From assembly GCF_027366395.1 (NCBI RefSeq), contig NZ_CP114771.1:4650001-4714000 (forward strand): a stretch of DNA of 64,000 nt. Reading direction: 5' to 3'. The notes beneath the pieces were generated by a model, which was given only the letters and a program-made list of their open reading frames with translations, had not been told where the DNA came from and searched no databases. Positions 46,923 through 56,844 of the stretch are shown piece by piece. The number at the start of each line of letters is the position of its first letter. Position 1 is the first letter of the stretch. Both the position numbers and the translations under genes were made by a program. The DNA comes from Endozoicomonas sp. GU-1. Lineage in GTDB: Bacteria; Pseudomonadota; Gammaproteobacteria; Pseudomonadales; Endozoicomonadaceae.

Positions 46923-48013
46923 CTAAGTTGTATCCACCATAAGCGTTTTCAGGCTGATACTCTTACCCACAGTTATTGCTGTTAACAGTTCGGTCCATGA
47001 GTCGATAATAAACCAGTCAAACAGCCCCCTTATCCCATGCCAGAGCGATTTTTTTGATTTCGATACCGACAACGCTTTTTGGAAAAGAGGGCAGGCAAGC
47101 TGCTCTATCTGATCAATGAGAAAAGCGGTAAATGTCAAGCTGGCAAAGTTTGTCGCCAGATGCATCTCTCCGTGCCCGTAATTGTGTTCCAGGTTGTACC
47201 CTTGTGTTTTCAGTGTGTTAAACGTTTCGTTCTCAATTTTCCACTTGGCGCGTGCTCCTCGCATGACTTTGGTCACGTTTTCAAGGGTAATGTAAATATC
47301 AGTAGCCCAGGTGTTGGTGTATTTCTTTCCTTTGGGACTGATTTCTACGTACTCAAGGTAGTTGACCAATATCTCTTTATGAGACTTATTGATGGGAACT
47401 CCATTGACAAACCGGAACCAGTGTCGATAGCCATCTTCGTCGGTATACCCATGGCGAACAACTTTGTTCGCTATGTCCAGCTCATCCACTGCTTCATAAA
47501 GTGATAGGTGACTGGTGTCCTTCGCAACCATGATGAAGCTGTAGTTATAGGATTTAACCAGCTTTATCGTGGGTCCATCGGAGTATAAATCGTCAAAGTT
47601 GAGCACCAGTTTCAGGTGCGGGTGCTCTCTGGCAATGTTCGCCAGAAGTCTTTTGAGAGCTGTTTGCTCACAGTCGTTTTTTGAGGCATCTACAAAATGG
47701 TAAAAAACTTCCGAAAATAGCGGGTCTCAATGGGGTCAAGCAGTTCACGAAGGCGCGAATCACTGGGAACTTGCTCAACACCATAAAGGGATTTCAGGTT
47801 ATGGAGCTTATCAGCATCATTCAGGCAGTCCAGGTCAAACTTAAGCAACGATGGATATTTCAGATGCATGACAGCAAGACCGCACATGACGGCATCATGC
47901 AGAGAGATTTTCGCATGGTTGTTTTTTGGTCGAAAATCCGGAATCTTTGCCGCTTCTTTCGAGACCAGCGAGATCAATTTTTCAGCAAGCGCTTTATTCT
48001 TTGATAGAGGCAT
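46923..48013 (-). pseudogene. Degenerate DDE (IS4-like) transposase
   Basis: Two minus-strand frames form one broken transposase. The first 107 residues (48013-47690) hold IPDFRPKNNHAKISLHDAVM and SDSRLRELLDPIETRYFRKF. After an A6 run (47700-47705) the frame changes, and ASKNDCEQTALKRLLANIAR then EHPHLKLVLNFDDLYSDGPT and KWKIENETFNTLKTQGYNLE follow. Compared with intact relatives the segment carrying the first catalytic Asp, expected between RKFF and SKNDCE, is missing, so there is an internal deletion as well as a frame loss. The catalytic Glu region (KIENETFN) remains. Terminal inverted repeats could not be identified with confidence. Confidence 0.75.
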
Positions 48014-48318
48014 AATAACACGACAGAAATGGTATATATGCCAAATAATATACTAAAAGTCTGCGATTGCAGGAATAGCTACTTTCCCTCTAACCCTTGA
48101 TATCATTGATGGTAATCAATTTATCGGGAATTGCTGATACATAATTATCCTCCTTAAACTAATCAGATACTGTAGTTATAGACGACGTTGAGTTTTTTAT
48201 CCTGAGTTAATGGTCAGTAACTTTTACAACAGTCTCTTAGCCAATATGGTTATGAAGATGTTGCTAATTCCCAACTGCTGCCGATAGCAATGGCAATACC
48301 ACTGACCAGTTATGAATC
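48014..48318. other. Gene-free spacer between IS relic and acidic-repeat gene
   Basis: No coding gene or clear repeat is found in 305 bases. The right end of the IS relic and the promoter of the next gene must lie here. AGGAGGATAATTATG occurs on the minus strand (8136-type spacing is not implied) near 48135-48150, but its frame closes after eight codons. Confidence 0.3.
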
Positions 48319-49520
48319 ATGCACAATTTCCTGAGATACCCACTTTACAGCATCCCTTCTGGTGCCATTGACCCGAGCTCGGTCCAACATGCTTCGGTGC
48401 CACTGCCATCCTCTCAAACGACTGTTGGCAAATTTGCGACTCACCAGGCTGAAGTCATGCAGGATGTGCAACCACAAGTGAGCCAATCGGCGGTAGACAG
48501 TTTTGACCATACGGGGAACGCTATCGATGATAAAGCGCTCAGTGACAGGAATATCCAACAGGCTACTGGTCAATCGCTGCCCTCTATTAAGGGTGAGCTG
48601 GATAAACCTGACCAGGCAGAACTGAAGGAAACGCAAGGTCAGCTGCTCAAACAGGCCGATGGACTGCTTAAGAAAAGTAGTGAAAAAAAGGCGGTAACGG
48701 CCTCTCTGAGTAGCTTGAAAAAGTCAGTAGCCGAATTGAAAAAGGCTCAGAGCGATAGCCCTATGGGGGCTCTTGAGGCACTTCAAAAGACAGAGTTTCC
48801 GCCCGGCCTGAAGGTCAAAATTACGCTTGGAAGTGGCGAAAAGTTGAGCCTGATCCCCCCCCGGGGAAGAGTTGGAAAATCAGTCCAACCTGGGCAAGCT
48901 GATGGATAAAGCCGTAAAGGTTCTTGAAAACCATAACAAGGAAAACTTTGCATCATTTGATCAGGCCAGTACTGACCGGGAAATCGCTAATCTGAAACAG
49001 CAAGTCTCTGATATCGATCAACAAATCGGGGGAAGAGTCCTCGGGTATTAATGACTTGGCCAGGCTTGAGAACAGACAATGTCTGCTGACCATCAATGTG
49101 CGGGCCAGAGTTGAGGACGGTTCTGTCAGTGCCACGCACATTGATGGTGGTCCGATAGCTCAACAGCAGACAATGGGGAGTTCTCTGGCAGGGCCAGTGC
49201 ATACAGCCACAACAGACCAGCCTTCTCAAACTGAGCCTGAGGCGGGGCCGGACAATGACAGCTCTGTAAGGCCTGAAACAACAGCGCAGGGTCTGACTGA
49301 TGCAAGCCCGGCTGATCAGGATATTGCCATCAACTCTGCGGATACCGGAGGTGATACAGCCCCCTTGGATGATATCGCAGTAGCAGTGACGTTTGATAAT
49401 CCTGTTATAGGGAACACTTCGCTGATGCCCGGCATCATGCAGGGTTCTTCCGGGCAAACAGATTCTGCAACAGACCCCAGTGCACAGCCCGATGCTACTC
49501 AGCAAACCGGTGGTACCGGT

Positions 49521-50580
49521 GAGGATTACAATGAGCTTGATGGCGTTGCCGGGTTGTTTGCTGAGCCAGCGGACTCCGCCAACCAAGCAGTATTAGACAG
49601 TGGTTTAGCCACCGGTGAAGTCGATCAAAGTGATACCGAGTCGCTCAAGGCAGAAGAGGAATGGACACAGACAACATCAGCCGGGGATGTTGACAGTGGG
49701 CTTGGTGGCGTCGCTGAAAGTGATGTTGATGCCGAGTCGATGAAGACAGAAGTGGAATCGACAGAGACAACATCAGCCGGGGTTGTTGACAGTGGGCTTG
49801 GCGGAGTCGCTGAAAGTGATGTTGATGCTGAGCCGATCAGGAGCGAAGTTGATCCTCAGCCGATTGAGAATGAAGATAATACTCAGTCTATTGAGACTGA
49901 AGCTGATACTCAAACGATCGAGACCAAAGCAAAATCGACTGAGAAAACATCAGTTGAGGAGGATTACAGTGAGCTTGATGGCATCGAAGAGTTGTTTGCT
50001 GAGCCAGAGGTCTCCAGTGATAGTACCGCATTAGACGACAATCAGGAGGAAGATTACAGTGAGCTTGATGGCATCGAAAAGTTGTTTGCTGAGCCAGAGA
50101 GCTCCGCCAACAATGCAGCATTAGACAGTGGTTTATCCGCCGGTGAAGTCGAGCAAAGTGATGCCGAGTCGCTCAAGACAGAAGAGGAATTGACAGAAGC
50201 AACATCGGCCGAGGATGGTGACAGTGGGCTTGATGGAGTTGTCGCTGAAAGTGATGTTGATGCTGGGTCGATTAGGAACGAAGTTGATCCTCAGCCGATT
50301 GAGACTGAAGCTGATACTCAGTCGATCGAGAATGAAGATAATACTCAGTCAATTGAGAACGAGGATGATACTCAAACGATCGAGACCAAAGCAAAATCGA
50401 CTGAGCAAACATCAGTTGAGGAGGATTACAGTGAGCTTGATGGCATCGAAGAGTTGTTTGCTGAGCCAGAGGTCCCCGGTGATAGTTCCGCATTAGACGA
50501 CAATCAGGAGGAAGATTACAGTGAGCTTGATGGCATCGAAAAGTTGTTTGCTGAGCCAGAGGTCCCCGGTGATAGTAACG
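49521..50580 (+). repeat. Diverged coding repeats with core DYSELDGIEELFAEPE
   Basis: Five copies of the motif (E)DY(S/N)ELDG(I/V)xxLFAEP are encoded near 49521, 49960, 50047, 50420 and 50510, separated by acidic spacers that are themselves repeated (SDVDAESMKTE, PIETEADTQSIE, TKAKSTEQTSVEE). A block of about 450 bases (49590-50040) recurs with changes at 50095-50500, pointing to segmental duplication within the gene. Confidence 0.85.
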
Positions 50581-50732
50581 CATTAAACGAAAATCCTGAG
50601 CCAGAGGTCTTTGAAGATGGTACCTCACCAGACGAAAATCCTCAGCCAGAAGTCTCCGGTGGTAGCACCGCATTAGAAGACAATCAGCAGATAGATGTCA
50701 GCGCAAGTGAAAGGTCTGGAGATAATGCGCCA

Positions 50733-51104
50733 ATCGACAGTGATACAATCACGGTTGGCGATGACCAAATAGATGTTGATACTGAGTCGCCCCAGGCCGA
50801 AGCGGAGTTGACTGAGAAAACACTGGTCGATGAGGGTTTCAGTGAGCCTGATGAAGTCACTGATATTGATGACTCTGAACGGTCAGAAAGTGTGATGCAG
50901 CGATCAGATGAGAGTGACATCGACAGTGATACCACCACGGTTGGCGATGACCAGATAGATGTTGATACTGAGTCGCCCCAGGCCGAAGCGGAGTTGACCG
51001 AGGAAACACTGGTCGATGAAGGTTTCACTGAGCCTGATGAAGTCACTGATATTGATGACTCTGAACGGTCAGAAAGCGTGATGCAGCGATCAGATGATAG
51101 TGAC
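50733..51104 (+). repeat. Two tandem 186-bp coding repeats
   Basis: Units start at 50733 and 50919 (ATCGACAGTGATAC) with a period of 186 bases, or 62 residues (IDSDTITVGDDQIDVDTESP and on to SERSESVMQRSD). They differ at few positions, indicating recent duplication. The period is a multiple of three, so copy number can change without frame loss. Confidence 0.9.
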
Positions 51105-51998
51105 GTGGCTCAGGCCAGTATTCCAGATGAAACTGAATTTACCGCTGAGAGCTCAGAACCTCAGGACTCGGTAAGCGATTCTGATTACTTCTCTGACGAT
51201 GAAGGTGATCTGGGGACAACACAAACGCTCAGTCCCGAGCCCGACTTTGCCACGGATGTAGCGAAAGAGTCAGCCCCGATGGAGAGGGCTGAGGTCGTCC
51301 GTCAATCAACGGCTAATATTGGTGAGATCGCCAGGCGTCGGAAAGAGAGCCTGCGGGCTGCTTCGGCCCCGGCAAGTACCACACCTTCTCCTGCTCCCTC
51401 TTCACCTGCCCCGAGGCCAGCGCCGAGCGTAGTAAACAAGCCTGTTGATGTGAGTGGTGTGAAGTCTGTCGTTGCTGGTCAGATAAATACCACCAGGAAT
51501 GCCAAATCAACAGACGCCATACCAAAAGAGGAGAGGGCCAGGGACAAGAAAACGCTGGGTGTTTCGAGTACCTATAACGAAGCCAGTGTTATTGAAAATG
51601 CCTTTGACAAGTTGCAAAAAAATGCAGGTAATCTGAAAGTTTCAAAAGATATTGCTAAGACGGCCAGAAAATACATTGCCACCGAGGCTCAGGATGGTGG
51701 ACGTTTTCTGGCCAAACCCACTGCACAGCAGAAAAAAGCGCTCGCTTTTCTTGGTTTGAAAGACGGTGCCTCAGAGAGAGCGATTCGTCTGGCCCTGTTG
51801 AACAAGGCCAGTGAATCGGCTGAATCAGGCAACAGCAGGAAGCATGACAGTGCTATGAAAACACTGAGCAAACACCATAGTGCGCTGTTTAACAAATGAT
51901 GGCCTATGAAATAACAGTTATTTATGGGGCTGCCTTCATGCCTCGTTCCCGGGCAGAGCAGGGGAACGAGGGTGAACGGAGATTATCGAATGATGTGC

Positions 51999-53015
51999 TC
52001 AGTCTTCTTCAGGGGCTGGCGTTGGAGCCGGCGCTTCTTCGGGTTGTGGCGCTGGGGTGGGAACCTTGCCTTTGCCCTGGATGGCGGCATCATGGAACGG
52101 GAATTCCTCGCCATTTGCCAGTCGATTGATAGTGATCCCCTTATCCACATGGGAATAATATCGGGCTTCAAACTGAACATCGGCCGCTCTGACAGGAAGC
52201 TTGCCCTTCTCCTTTCTTTTATTAATTTCTTTCTGGATAGCCTTCAGCGTTTCCAGCAGATCATTCAGCCTTGCTTCAGCTTGTGCAAGCCCCTGGTCTG
52301 CATTAAGTTCCCGGGCCTGATTTTTCATGGCACCAAGCGCGTAGACGTAACAACGGTAGATCTCTATAGGCGCTTTTTGTTCGAGACCAGCACCTACCGG
52401 AATCAGGGAGATAGCTTGATGATTGGGCGGTGGGAAGGTGATGGTAACGGTCAGATCCTTTGGCGCGTCGGGGGGTAGCTCAATATTCTTTAAGGCAGTA
52501 ATCATCTCTTTCGAACTTTTAAACCAGCCTACACTACCAGGGCCTTTGAGACCATTGGCGCATGCGGCAAAGATTTCAAGGGTATCCCGAGCCTTAATGG
52601 CAATGTTCATTTCGCCATAGGCGGTATAGGCCTTTTCAGCTTGTTCCAGTTGGTTTTTACCCCGATTGAGCAGTTCCTCATCGCCCAGCGCCTGCAACGC
52701 TTCAGCCATTTTTCCGGGATCTTCAGTCTTGGGAGGTTGAGTTGCGGCAGGGGAGCCATTGACGGAAATGTCAGGATTCACACTCTTTACGTTATCAGGT
52801 AAGCGCGGAGGTTGAGCCGAAGGTGGTGGTACAGGTTTGCGTTTCGGCTGAGCAAAATACGACTGGGATGGTGGTTGTAATTTGGCACCATGTCCATTAA
52901 ACGCAGGTCCATTAAACGCAGGTCGATTGTACGCAGTGTGGGGCTGGAACCGGGTTGACTCCGGACCAGTGCCGAAGCCCTGTGCAGGAGAGGGTGGTGT
53001 AATCTGAGCAGTCAT
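51999..53015 (-). CDS. Unknown protein (338 aa) sharing a domain with the adjacent acidic-repeat gene
   Basis: From ATG 53015, behind a near-ideal AAGGAGG ribosome site, 338 residues. The N-terminal 110 are Pro/Gln/Asn-rich and disordered-looking (PAFNGPAFNGHGAKLQPP, KPVPPPSAQPPRLP). A helical region (about 115-170) precedes the domain TITFPPPNHQAISLIPVGAGLE, a helical hairpin (LAQAEARLNDLLETLKAIQK) and DVQFEARYYSHVDKGI. The end is a Pro/Ala/Glu tail (PAPQPEEAPAPTPAPEED). The domain aligns with residues about 150-265 of the convergent neighbour. No signal peptide or membrane helix. Function unknown; the disordered N-terminus without a signal is compatible with a type III-type substrate, unproven. 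Confidence 0.72.
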   Translation of the reverse strand: MTAQITPPSPAQGFGTGPESTRFQPHTAYNRPAFNGPAFNGHGAKLQPPSQSYFAQPKRKPVPPPSAQPPRLPDNVKSVNPDISVNGSPAATQPPKTEDPGKMAEALQALGDEELLNRGKNQLEQAEKAYTAYGEMNIAIKARDTLEIFAACANGLKGPGSVGWFKSSKEMITALKNIELPPDAPKDLTVTITFPPPNHQAISLIPVGAGLEQKAPIEIYRCYVYALGAMKNQARELNADQGLAQAEARLNDLLETLKAIQKEINKRKEKGKLPVRAADVQFEARYYSHVDKGITINRLANGEEFPFHDAAIQGKGKVPTPAPQPEEAPAPTPAPEED

Positions 53016-53074
53016 TTCAATTACCTCCTTGTGCTGGATTAAATAATCAGTGTCATACCTCTTTTGGACAGGAG

Positions 53075-53101
53075 AAGCCTGATTTAGTTCCAATCAGGCT
53101 T
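53075..53101. terminator. Hairpin between the 51999 gene and dbpA
   Basis: AAGCCTGATT (53075-53084) pairs perfectly with AATCAGGCTT (53092-53101) around a 7-base loop. It lies just after the dbpA stop on the minus strand. The T tract is short, so termination is likely but weak. Confidence 0.5.
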
Positions 53102-53138
53102 TCAGAGGGGGCACCAGGAGACGATTGGCTAATGAAGA

Positions 53139-54538
53139 CTACAAACGCCGAACCTTGAATTTTCTGCCCTTAATCTTTCCTGCTTCCAGCTTTTTCAGTG
53201 CAGATCGGGCATTTTCCCGTTTGACCGCCACATAGGCGGTAAAGTCAAAAATATTGATTTTGCCGACCTGGTCTGCGGGAATCCCGGCATCGCCGGTCAG
53301 CGCTCCGAGGATATCGCCGGGGCGGACTTTATGCTTTCGGCCACCATCAATGGCCAGGGTAACCATGGGGGCCGGTGCTGGATGTTGGTTTCCGGAGAGT
53401 GCTTTCGGGTCACCAAAGACCAGGGGGGCCTTGAGGTCATCGCTGATATTATCCAGCTTGTACTGCTCCTGCCGGGTATGCAGGCTCAGTGCCAGACCTT
53501 TTTACCCGCCCGCCCGGTGCGGCCAACCCGGTGAACATGTACTTCCGGGTCCCGGCTCAGATCGTAATTGATCACTGCGGCAAGGTTTTCTATATCCAAT
53601 CCCCGGGCTGCGACATCGGTGGCAATCAACAGGTTGGCGCTCTGATTGGCGAATCGTACCAGCATCTGGTCACGCTCTTTCTGATCCATATCGCCATGCA
53701 GCACTACCGGTTTGTAGCCCGCTTTGTAGAGTTCAGTGCCGACCTCTTTGCAGATTTGCCGGGTGTTGCAGAAAATCACGCTGGACTCAGGCTGGTAGTG
53801 TTGCAACAGCTTGATCAGCATGGCGGGTTTATCAGCGTTTTCGGCGTGATAGAAGCGTTGCTCAATATGCTCATGGCTATGGGTGCTCTCAACGGTAACG
53901 GTAACCGGCTGATGCTGGAAACGTTCGCTTAATGCCCGGATACCGCTTGGGTAAGTGGCCGAAAAGAGGAGAGTCTGTCGCTGTTCTGGTAAATGGTCGA
54001 TGATGTTTTCAATGGCATCAATAAAACCCATATCCAGCATGCGATCGGCTTCATCAAGCACCAGCGTATTGACCCGATCGATCAATAAGGTCTTTTTCCG
54101 CAAGTGATCCTGGATTCTCCCGGGGGTTCCGACAACCACATGGGCACCATGCTCCAGTGAACCGATCTGTGGGCCAATAGGCTGGCCACCACAAAGAGTA
54201 ACAACCTTGATATTTTGCTGATAGCGCGCCAGACGCCGGATTTCCTGGGCAACCTGGGTTGCCAGTTCCCGGGTCGGGCAGAGAACCAGAGCCTGGCAAC
54301 CAAAATCCCGCTGTTTCAATTGGACAATCAGGCCAATGGCAAAGGCCGCCGTTTTGCCACTGCCGGTTTTGGCTTTGGCAATGACATCGTGGCCTTCCAG
54401 AATTTCTGGCAGGCTGTTCTGCTGAATGGGGGTCATTTCCCGGTATCCCAGAGTGTCGAGGTTTTGCAGCAGGGCATCGGGCAGGGAGAGATTGGTAAAG
54501 CGGGTAGACGCTGTGGGGGTAAGAATAGGTGCAGTCAA
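53139..54538 (-). pseudogene. dbpA: DEAD-box RNA helicase DbpA, one-base frameshift
   Basis: DbpA is an ATP-dependent helicase acting on 23S rRNA helix 92 in 50S assembly. The helicase core is clear: FTNLSLPDALLQNLDTLGY, Walker A AKTGSGKTAAF, PTRELATQV, DEAD box VLDEADRMLDMGF, SAT (LLFSATYP), and HRVGRTGRAGK. The frame is lost right there. Adding one A to the A5 run (T5 on the given strand, 53499-53503) gives GKKGLALSLHTRQEQYKLD and joins the C-terminal RNA-binding domain (RPGDILGALTGDAG, INIFDFTAYVAVKR), restoring 466 residues. The otherwise perfect gene points to a sequencing deletion, but a real mutation cannot be excluded. Confidence 0.88.
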
Positions 54539-54724
54539 ATCAGGCTCTTGGCGTGTGCCATGGTACAGAATAGGTAAATGATTATAACAGAGTCTACCCT
54601 TAATGACGGTGAATCATTACAGCAGCTCAGCAGAAACCTTGCTGTTTGATGGGCCTGAGCGGTGCTATCAACTGATTGACGGTTGAATTGACTATAAATT
54701 TTATCAAATGCAATGGAGCGAATC

Positions 54725-56212
54725 ATGAAATCAGGTTCTCCGGAATTGCTTCCAGAGTCTGCACAGCAGGAAAGTACTCCGGAAGGGAAGCCGCTCTTCT
54801 GGCTCACAGGGCTTCTGATTGGCATTGCATTGCAGCTATTTACATTACTGGTTGACCCTCCGGCCGGGATGAATGAAATGGCCTGGCGCTGTGCGGGCCT
54901 GGCCATGATGATGGCGGTGTTCTGGTCGGTGGAAATTCTTCCGACGGCGATTACCGCACTGCTCCCCCTGTTGTTGTCGCCAATGCTTGGCTTGGCCACC
55001 ATGGATAAAGCGGCTGCTCCCTATGCACATCCGGTAATCTTCCTGTTTATGGGCGGTTTTGTGCTTGGCCTTGCCATGGAGCGCTGGAACCTGCACAGCC
55101 GTATAGCCCTGAGAATCATGTTGATTACGGGCACAGGGGAGAAGCGACTGGTGCTGGGTTTTATCATTGCCACAGCCCTGATCAGTATGTGGGTTTCCAA
55201 TACGGCAACCACGATTATGATGATGCCCATCGGTTTATCGGTTATCGCCATGATTCGTCACCAGGGGAAGATGAGTCATGGCTTTCCTGTTGCTTTGTTG
55301 CTGGCCATTGCTTACGGGGCTTCAATCGGTGGTTTTGGGACCCTGATCGGTTCGCCGCCTAATGCATTACTGGTGGCTTTTCTTCAGGAGCAGTACGGTA
55401 TCCAGATTGGTTTTGTTCACTGGCTGATCATTGGCCTGCCGGCATCGATCATTTTGCTGGCTATTACCGGCATCTGGCTGGGCTATTTTGGCTACCGTCT
55501 GGGTGGGGAAGAAAACCATGGGGTAAGAGAGTCCATTAAGGCGCAGCAAAAAAAGAACGGTGCAATGAGCGGTGCAGAAAAAGCAGTCACCGCGATCTTT
55601 CTTCTTACGGCTTTTGCCTGGGTCCTGCGGCCCTGGCTGGGGGCAATGATGCCAGCACTGGCACTTTCCGATACCATGATTGCCCTGGTGGCCACCGTTC
55701 TATTGTTTATCCTGCCCGTTCGCTGGAACAAGCCTGAGTTTCTGATGAGCTGGAAGGAGATGCACCGTCTTCCCTGGGATGTGTTGTTATTGTTTGGTGG
55801 TGGTCTTAGCCTGGCATCAATGATTCGAACAACAGGGCTGGCAGAGTGGATTGCCGGATCATTAAGCATCCTTGGGGATATGCCTCCTTTGATGGCCATC
55901 GCTTTGGTTGTCACCATTATTATTTTTCTGACCGAAGTCACCAGTAATACAGCAACCACGGCCGCCTTTCTTCCTCCTCTGGGAGCCCTGGCCATGTCAC
56001 AGGGAATGGACCCGGCTATTCTTGCCATCCCTGCCGCTATTGCTGCCAGTTGTGCCTTTATGTTGCCTGTGGCGACACCGCCCAATGCCATAGTCTATGG
56101 GTCAGGCATGTTGCCAATTCGACACATGGTACGCAGTGGTATGGTGTTGAACCTTGCGGGTATTGTAATTATCACGTTGTTGAGCCACTGGCTGGTGAAA
56201 TTTGTTATTTAA
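54725..56212 (+). CDS. SLC13/DASS-family sodium:dicarboxylate (anion) symporter
   Basis: A 495-residue inner-membrane transporter of about 11 helices. Signature segments are ITALLPLLLSPMLG, FLFMGGFVLGLAMERWNLH, ISMWVSNTATTIMMMPIGLS (first SNT motif) and FLTEVTSNTATTAAFLPPLG (second SNT motif). GASIGGFGTLIGSPPNALLV and MLPVATPPNAIVYGSG complete the family pattern. Such proteins import succinate, malate, citrate or related anions with sodium. ATG 54725 is preferred, with GGAGCG eight bases upstream. The end overlaps the convergent GNAT gene by eight bases. Confidence 0.88.
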   Translation: MKSGSPELLPESAQQESTPEGKPLFWLTGLLIGIALQLFTLLVDPPAGMNEMAWRCAGLAMMMAVFWSVEILPTAITALLPLLLSPMLGLATMDKAAAPYAHPVIFLFMGGFVLGLAMERWNLHSRIALRIMLITGTGEKRLVLGFIIATALISMWVSNTATTIMMMPIGLSVIAMIRHQGKMSHGFPVALLLAIAYGASIGGFGTLIGSPPNALLVAFLQEQYGIQIGFVHWLIIGLPASIILLAITGIWLGYFGYRLGGEENHGVRESIKAQQKKNGAMSGAEKAVTAIFLLTAFAWVLRPWLGAMMPALALSDTMIALVATVLLFILPVRWNKPEFLMSWKEMHRLPWDVLLLFGGGLSLASMIRTTGLAEWIAGSLSILGDMPPLMAIALVVTIIIFLTEVTSNTATTAAFLPPLGALAMSQGMDPAILAIPAAIAASCAFMLPVATPPNAIVYGSGMLPIRHMVRSGMVLNLAGIVIITLLSHWLVKFVI

Positions 56213-56699
56213 TCTCCTCTTTATAAACTTTTAGCCCCCTGGCCTGATAGTTGTTCAGGGCAAAGGGGTGATCCAGCGAACAGGTATGCACCCAGACCCG
56301 CTGAGCTCCCCAGTTCCAGGCTTCCTGAATGGCAGTACTTAACAGGGCACCACCCAGGCCTTTGCCAATGAAGGGCTGCGCCAGGCCAAAGTAGGCAATC
56401 TGGATGTCACCGGCCGCTTTTTGCAGTTCAAAGTAACCGGCCGGGCTGCCTTTAAAGTAGCCGACCCATAGGCGAAGATTGTCGTTTTCAGCGTAGTCAT
56501 GCCATTGTTCATCAGACCAGACCAGCTTGTCAGTCCATGCCCACGGCTGGCCAATGTAGCTGTAGAGAAATCGGTTGAATTGAAACTGCTTTACCTGACA
56601 CTCCCGGATGACAAAATCTGGATGAGTGACGGGTTTATGGAGCCACTCATCCTGCGAGGTCATTTCCAGAAACCAGGTGGTTACTGTTTCTTTTTTCAT
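56205..56699 (-). CDS. GNAT-family N-acetyltransferase
   Basis: A 164-residue acetyltransferase. RLWVGYFKGSPAGYFELQ forms the central beta strands, and IAYFGLAQPFIGKGLGGALL is motif A, which binds acetyl-CoA (consensus Q/RxxGxG/A as GKGLGG). WVHTCSLDHPFALNNYQARGLKVYKEE is the C-terminal acceptor region typical of small-molecule GNATs. The substrate is unknown. It overlaps the SLC13 gene tail to tail by eight bases. Confidence 0.82.
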   Translation of the reverse strand: MKKETVTTWFLEMTSQDEWLHKPVTHPDFVIRECQVKQFQFNRFLYSYIGQPWAWTDKLVWSDEQWHDYAENDNLRLWVGYFKGSPAGYFELQKAAGDIQIAYFGLAQPFIGKGLGGALLSTAIQEAWNWGAQRVWVHTCSLDHPFALNNYQARGLKVYKEEIK

Positions 56700-56844
56700 A
56701 TTACTTCTGGTTCAGTTGTCTTCGATATTGGTTAGAAATTGATGATTGGTTTCTTCAATCGGGCAATATATTGGGCATGGCAATCACCATGTTGCCAGAA
56801 GCGGACATAAACCGGTTCCCGATTGACGGAAACCGGCGATAGAA

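Larger units (their letters stand above)
48319..51899 (+). pseudogene. Unknown large acidic-repeat protein, two +1 frame changes; shares a domain with the 51999 gene
   Basis: Removing one C from C8 (48855-48862) and one G from G5 (49028-49032) joins three frames into a 1192-residue protein. Residues 1-150 are Gln/Ser-rich and helical with no signal peptide. Residues about 150-265 contain KITLGSGEKLSLIPPGEELE and form a domain also present in the 51999 product. Residues about 300-930 are a highly acidic repeat region (Glu, Asp, Ser, Thr). A Pro/Ala linker (ASTTPSPAPSSPAPRPAPS) follows, and the C-terminal 160 residues are basic and helical (IARRRKESLRAA, KALAFLGLKDGASERAIRLA). No known family is recognised. 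Secretion into a host is an inference from style. The frame breaks are either phase-variable tracts or run-length errors. Confidence 0.6.

Noticed and set aside
48135-48160. AGGAGGATAATTATG on the minus strand as start of a gene
   Set aside because: Good ribosome site but the frame closes after eight codons, and no shifted continuation is recognisable.
49888-50673. Minus-strand reading frames opposite the acidic repeats
   Set aside because: They mirror the repeated Glu/Asp codons, have no start context, and show no independent conservation between repeats.
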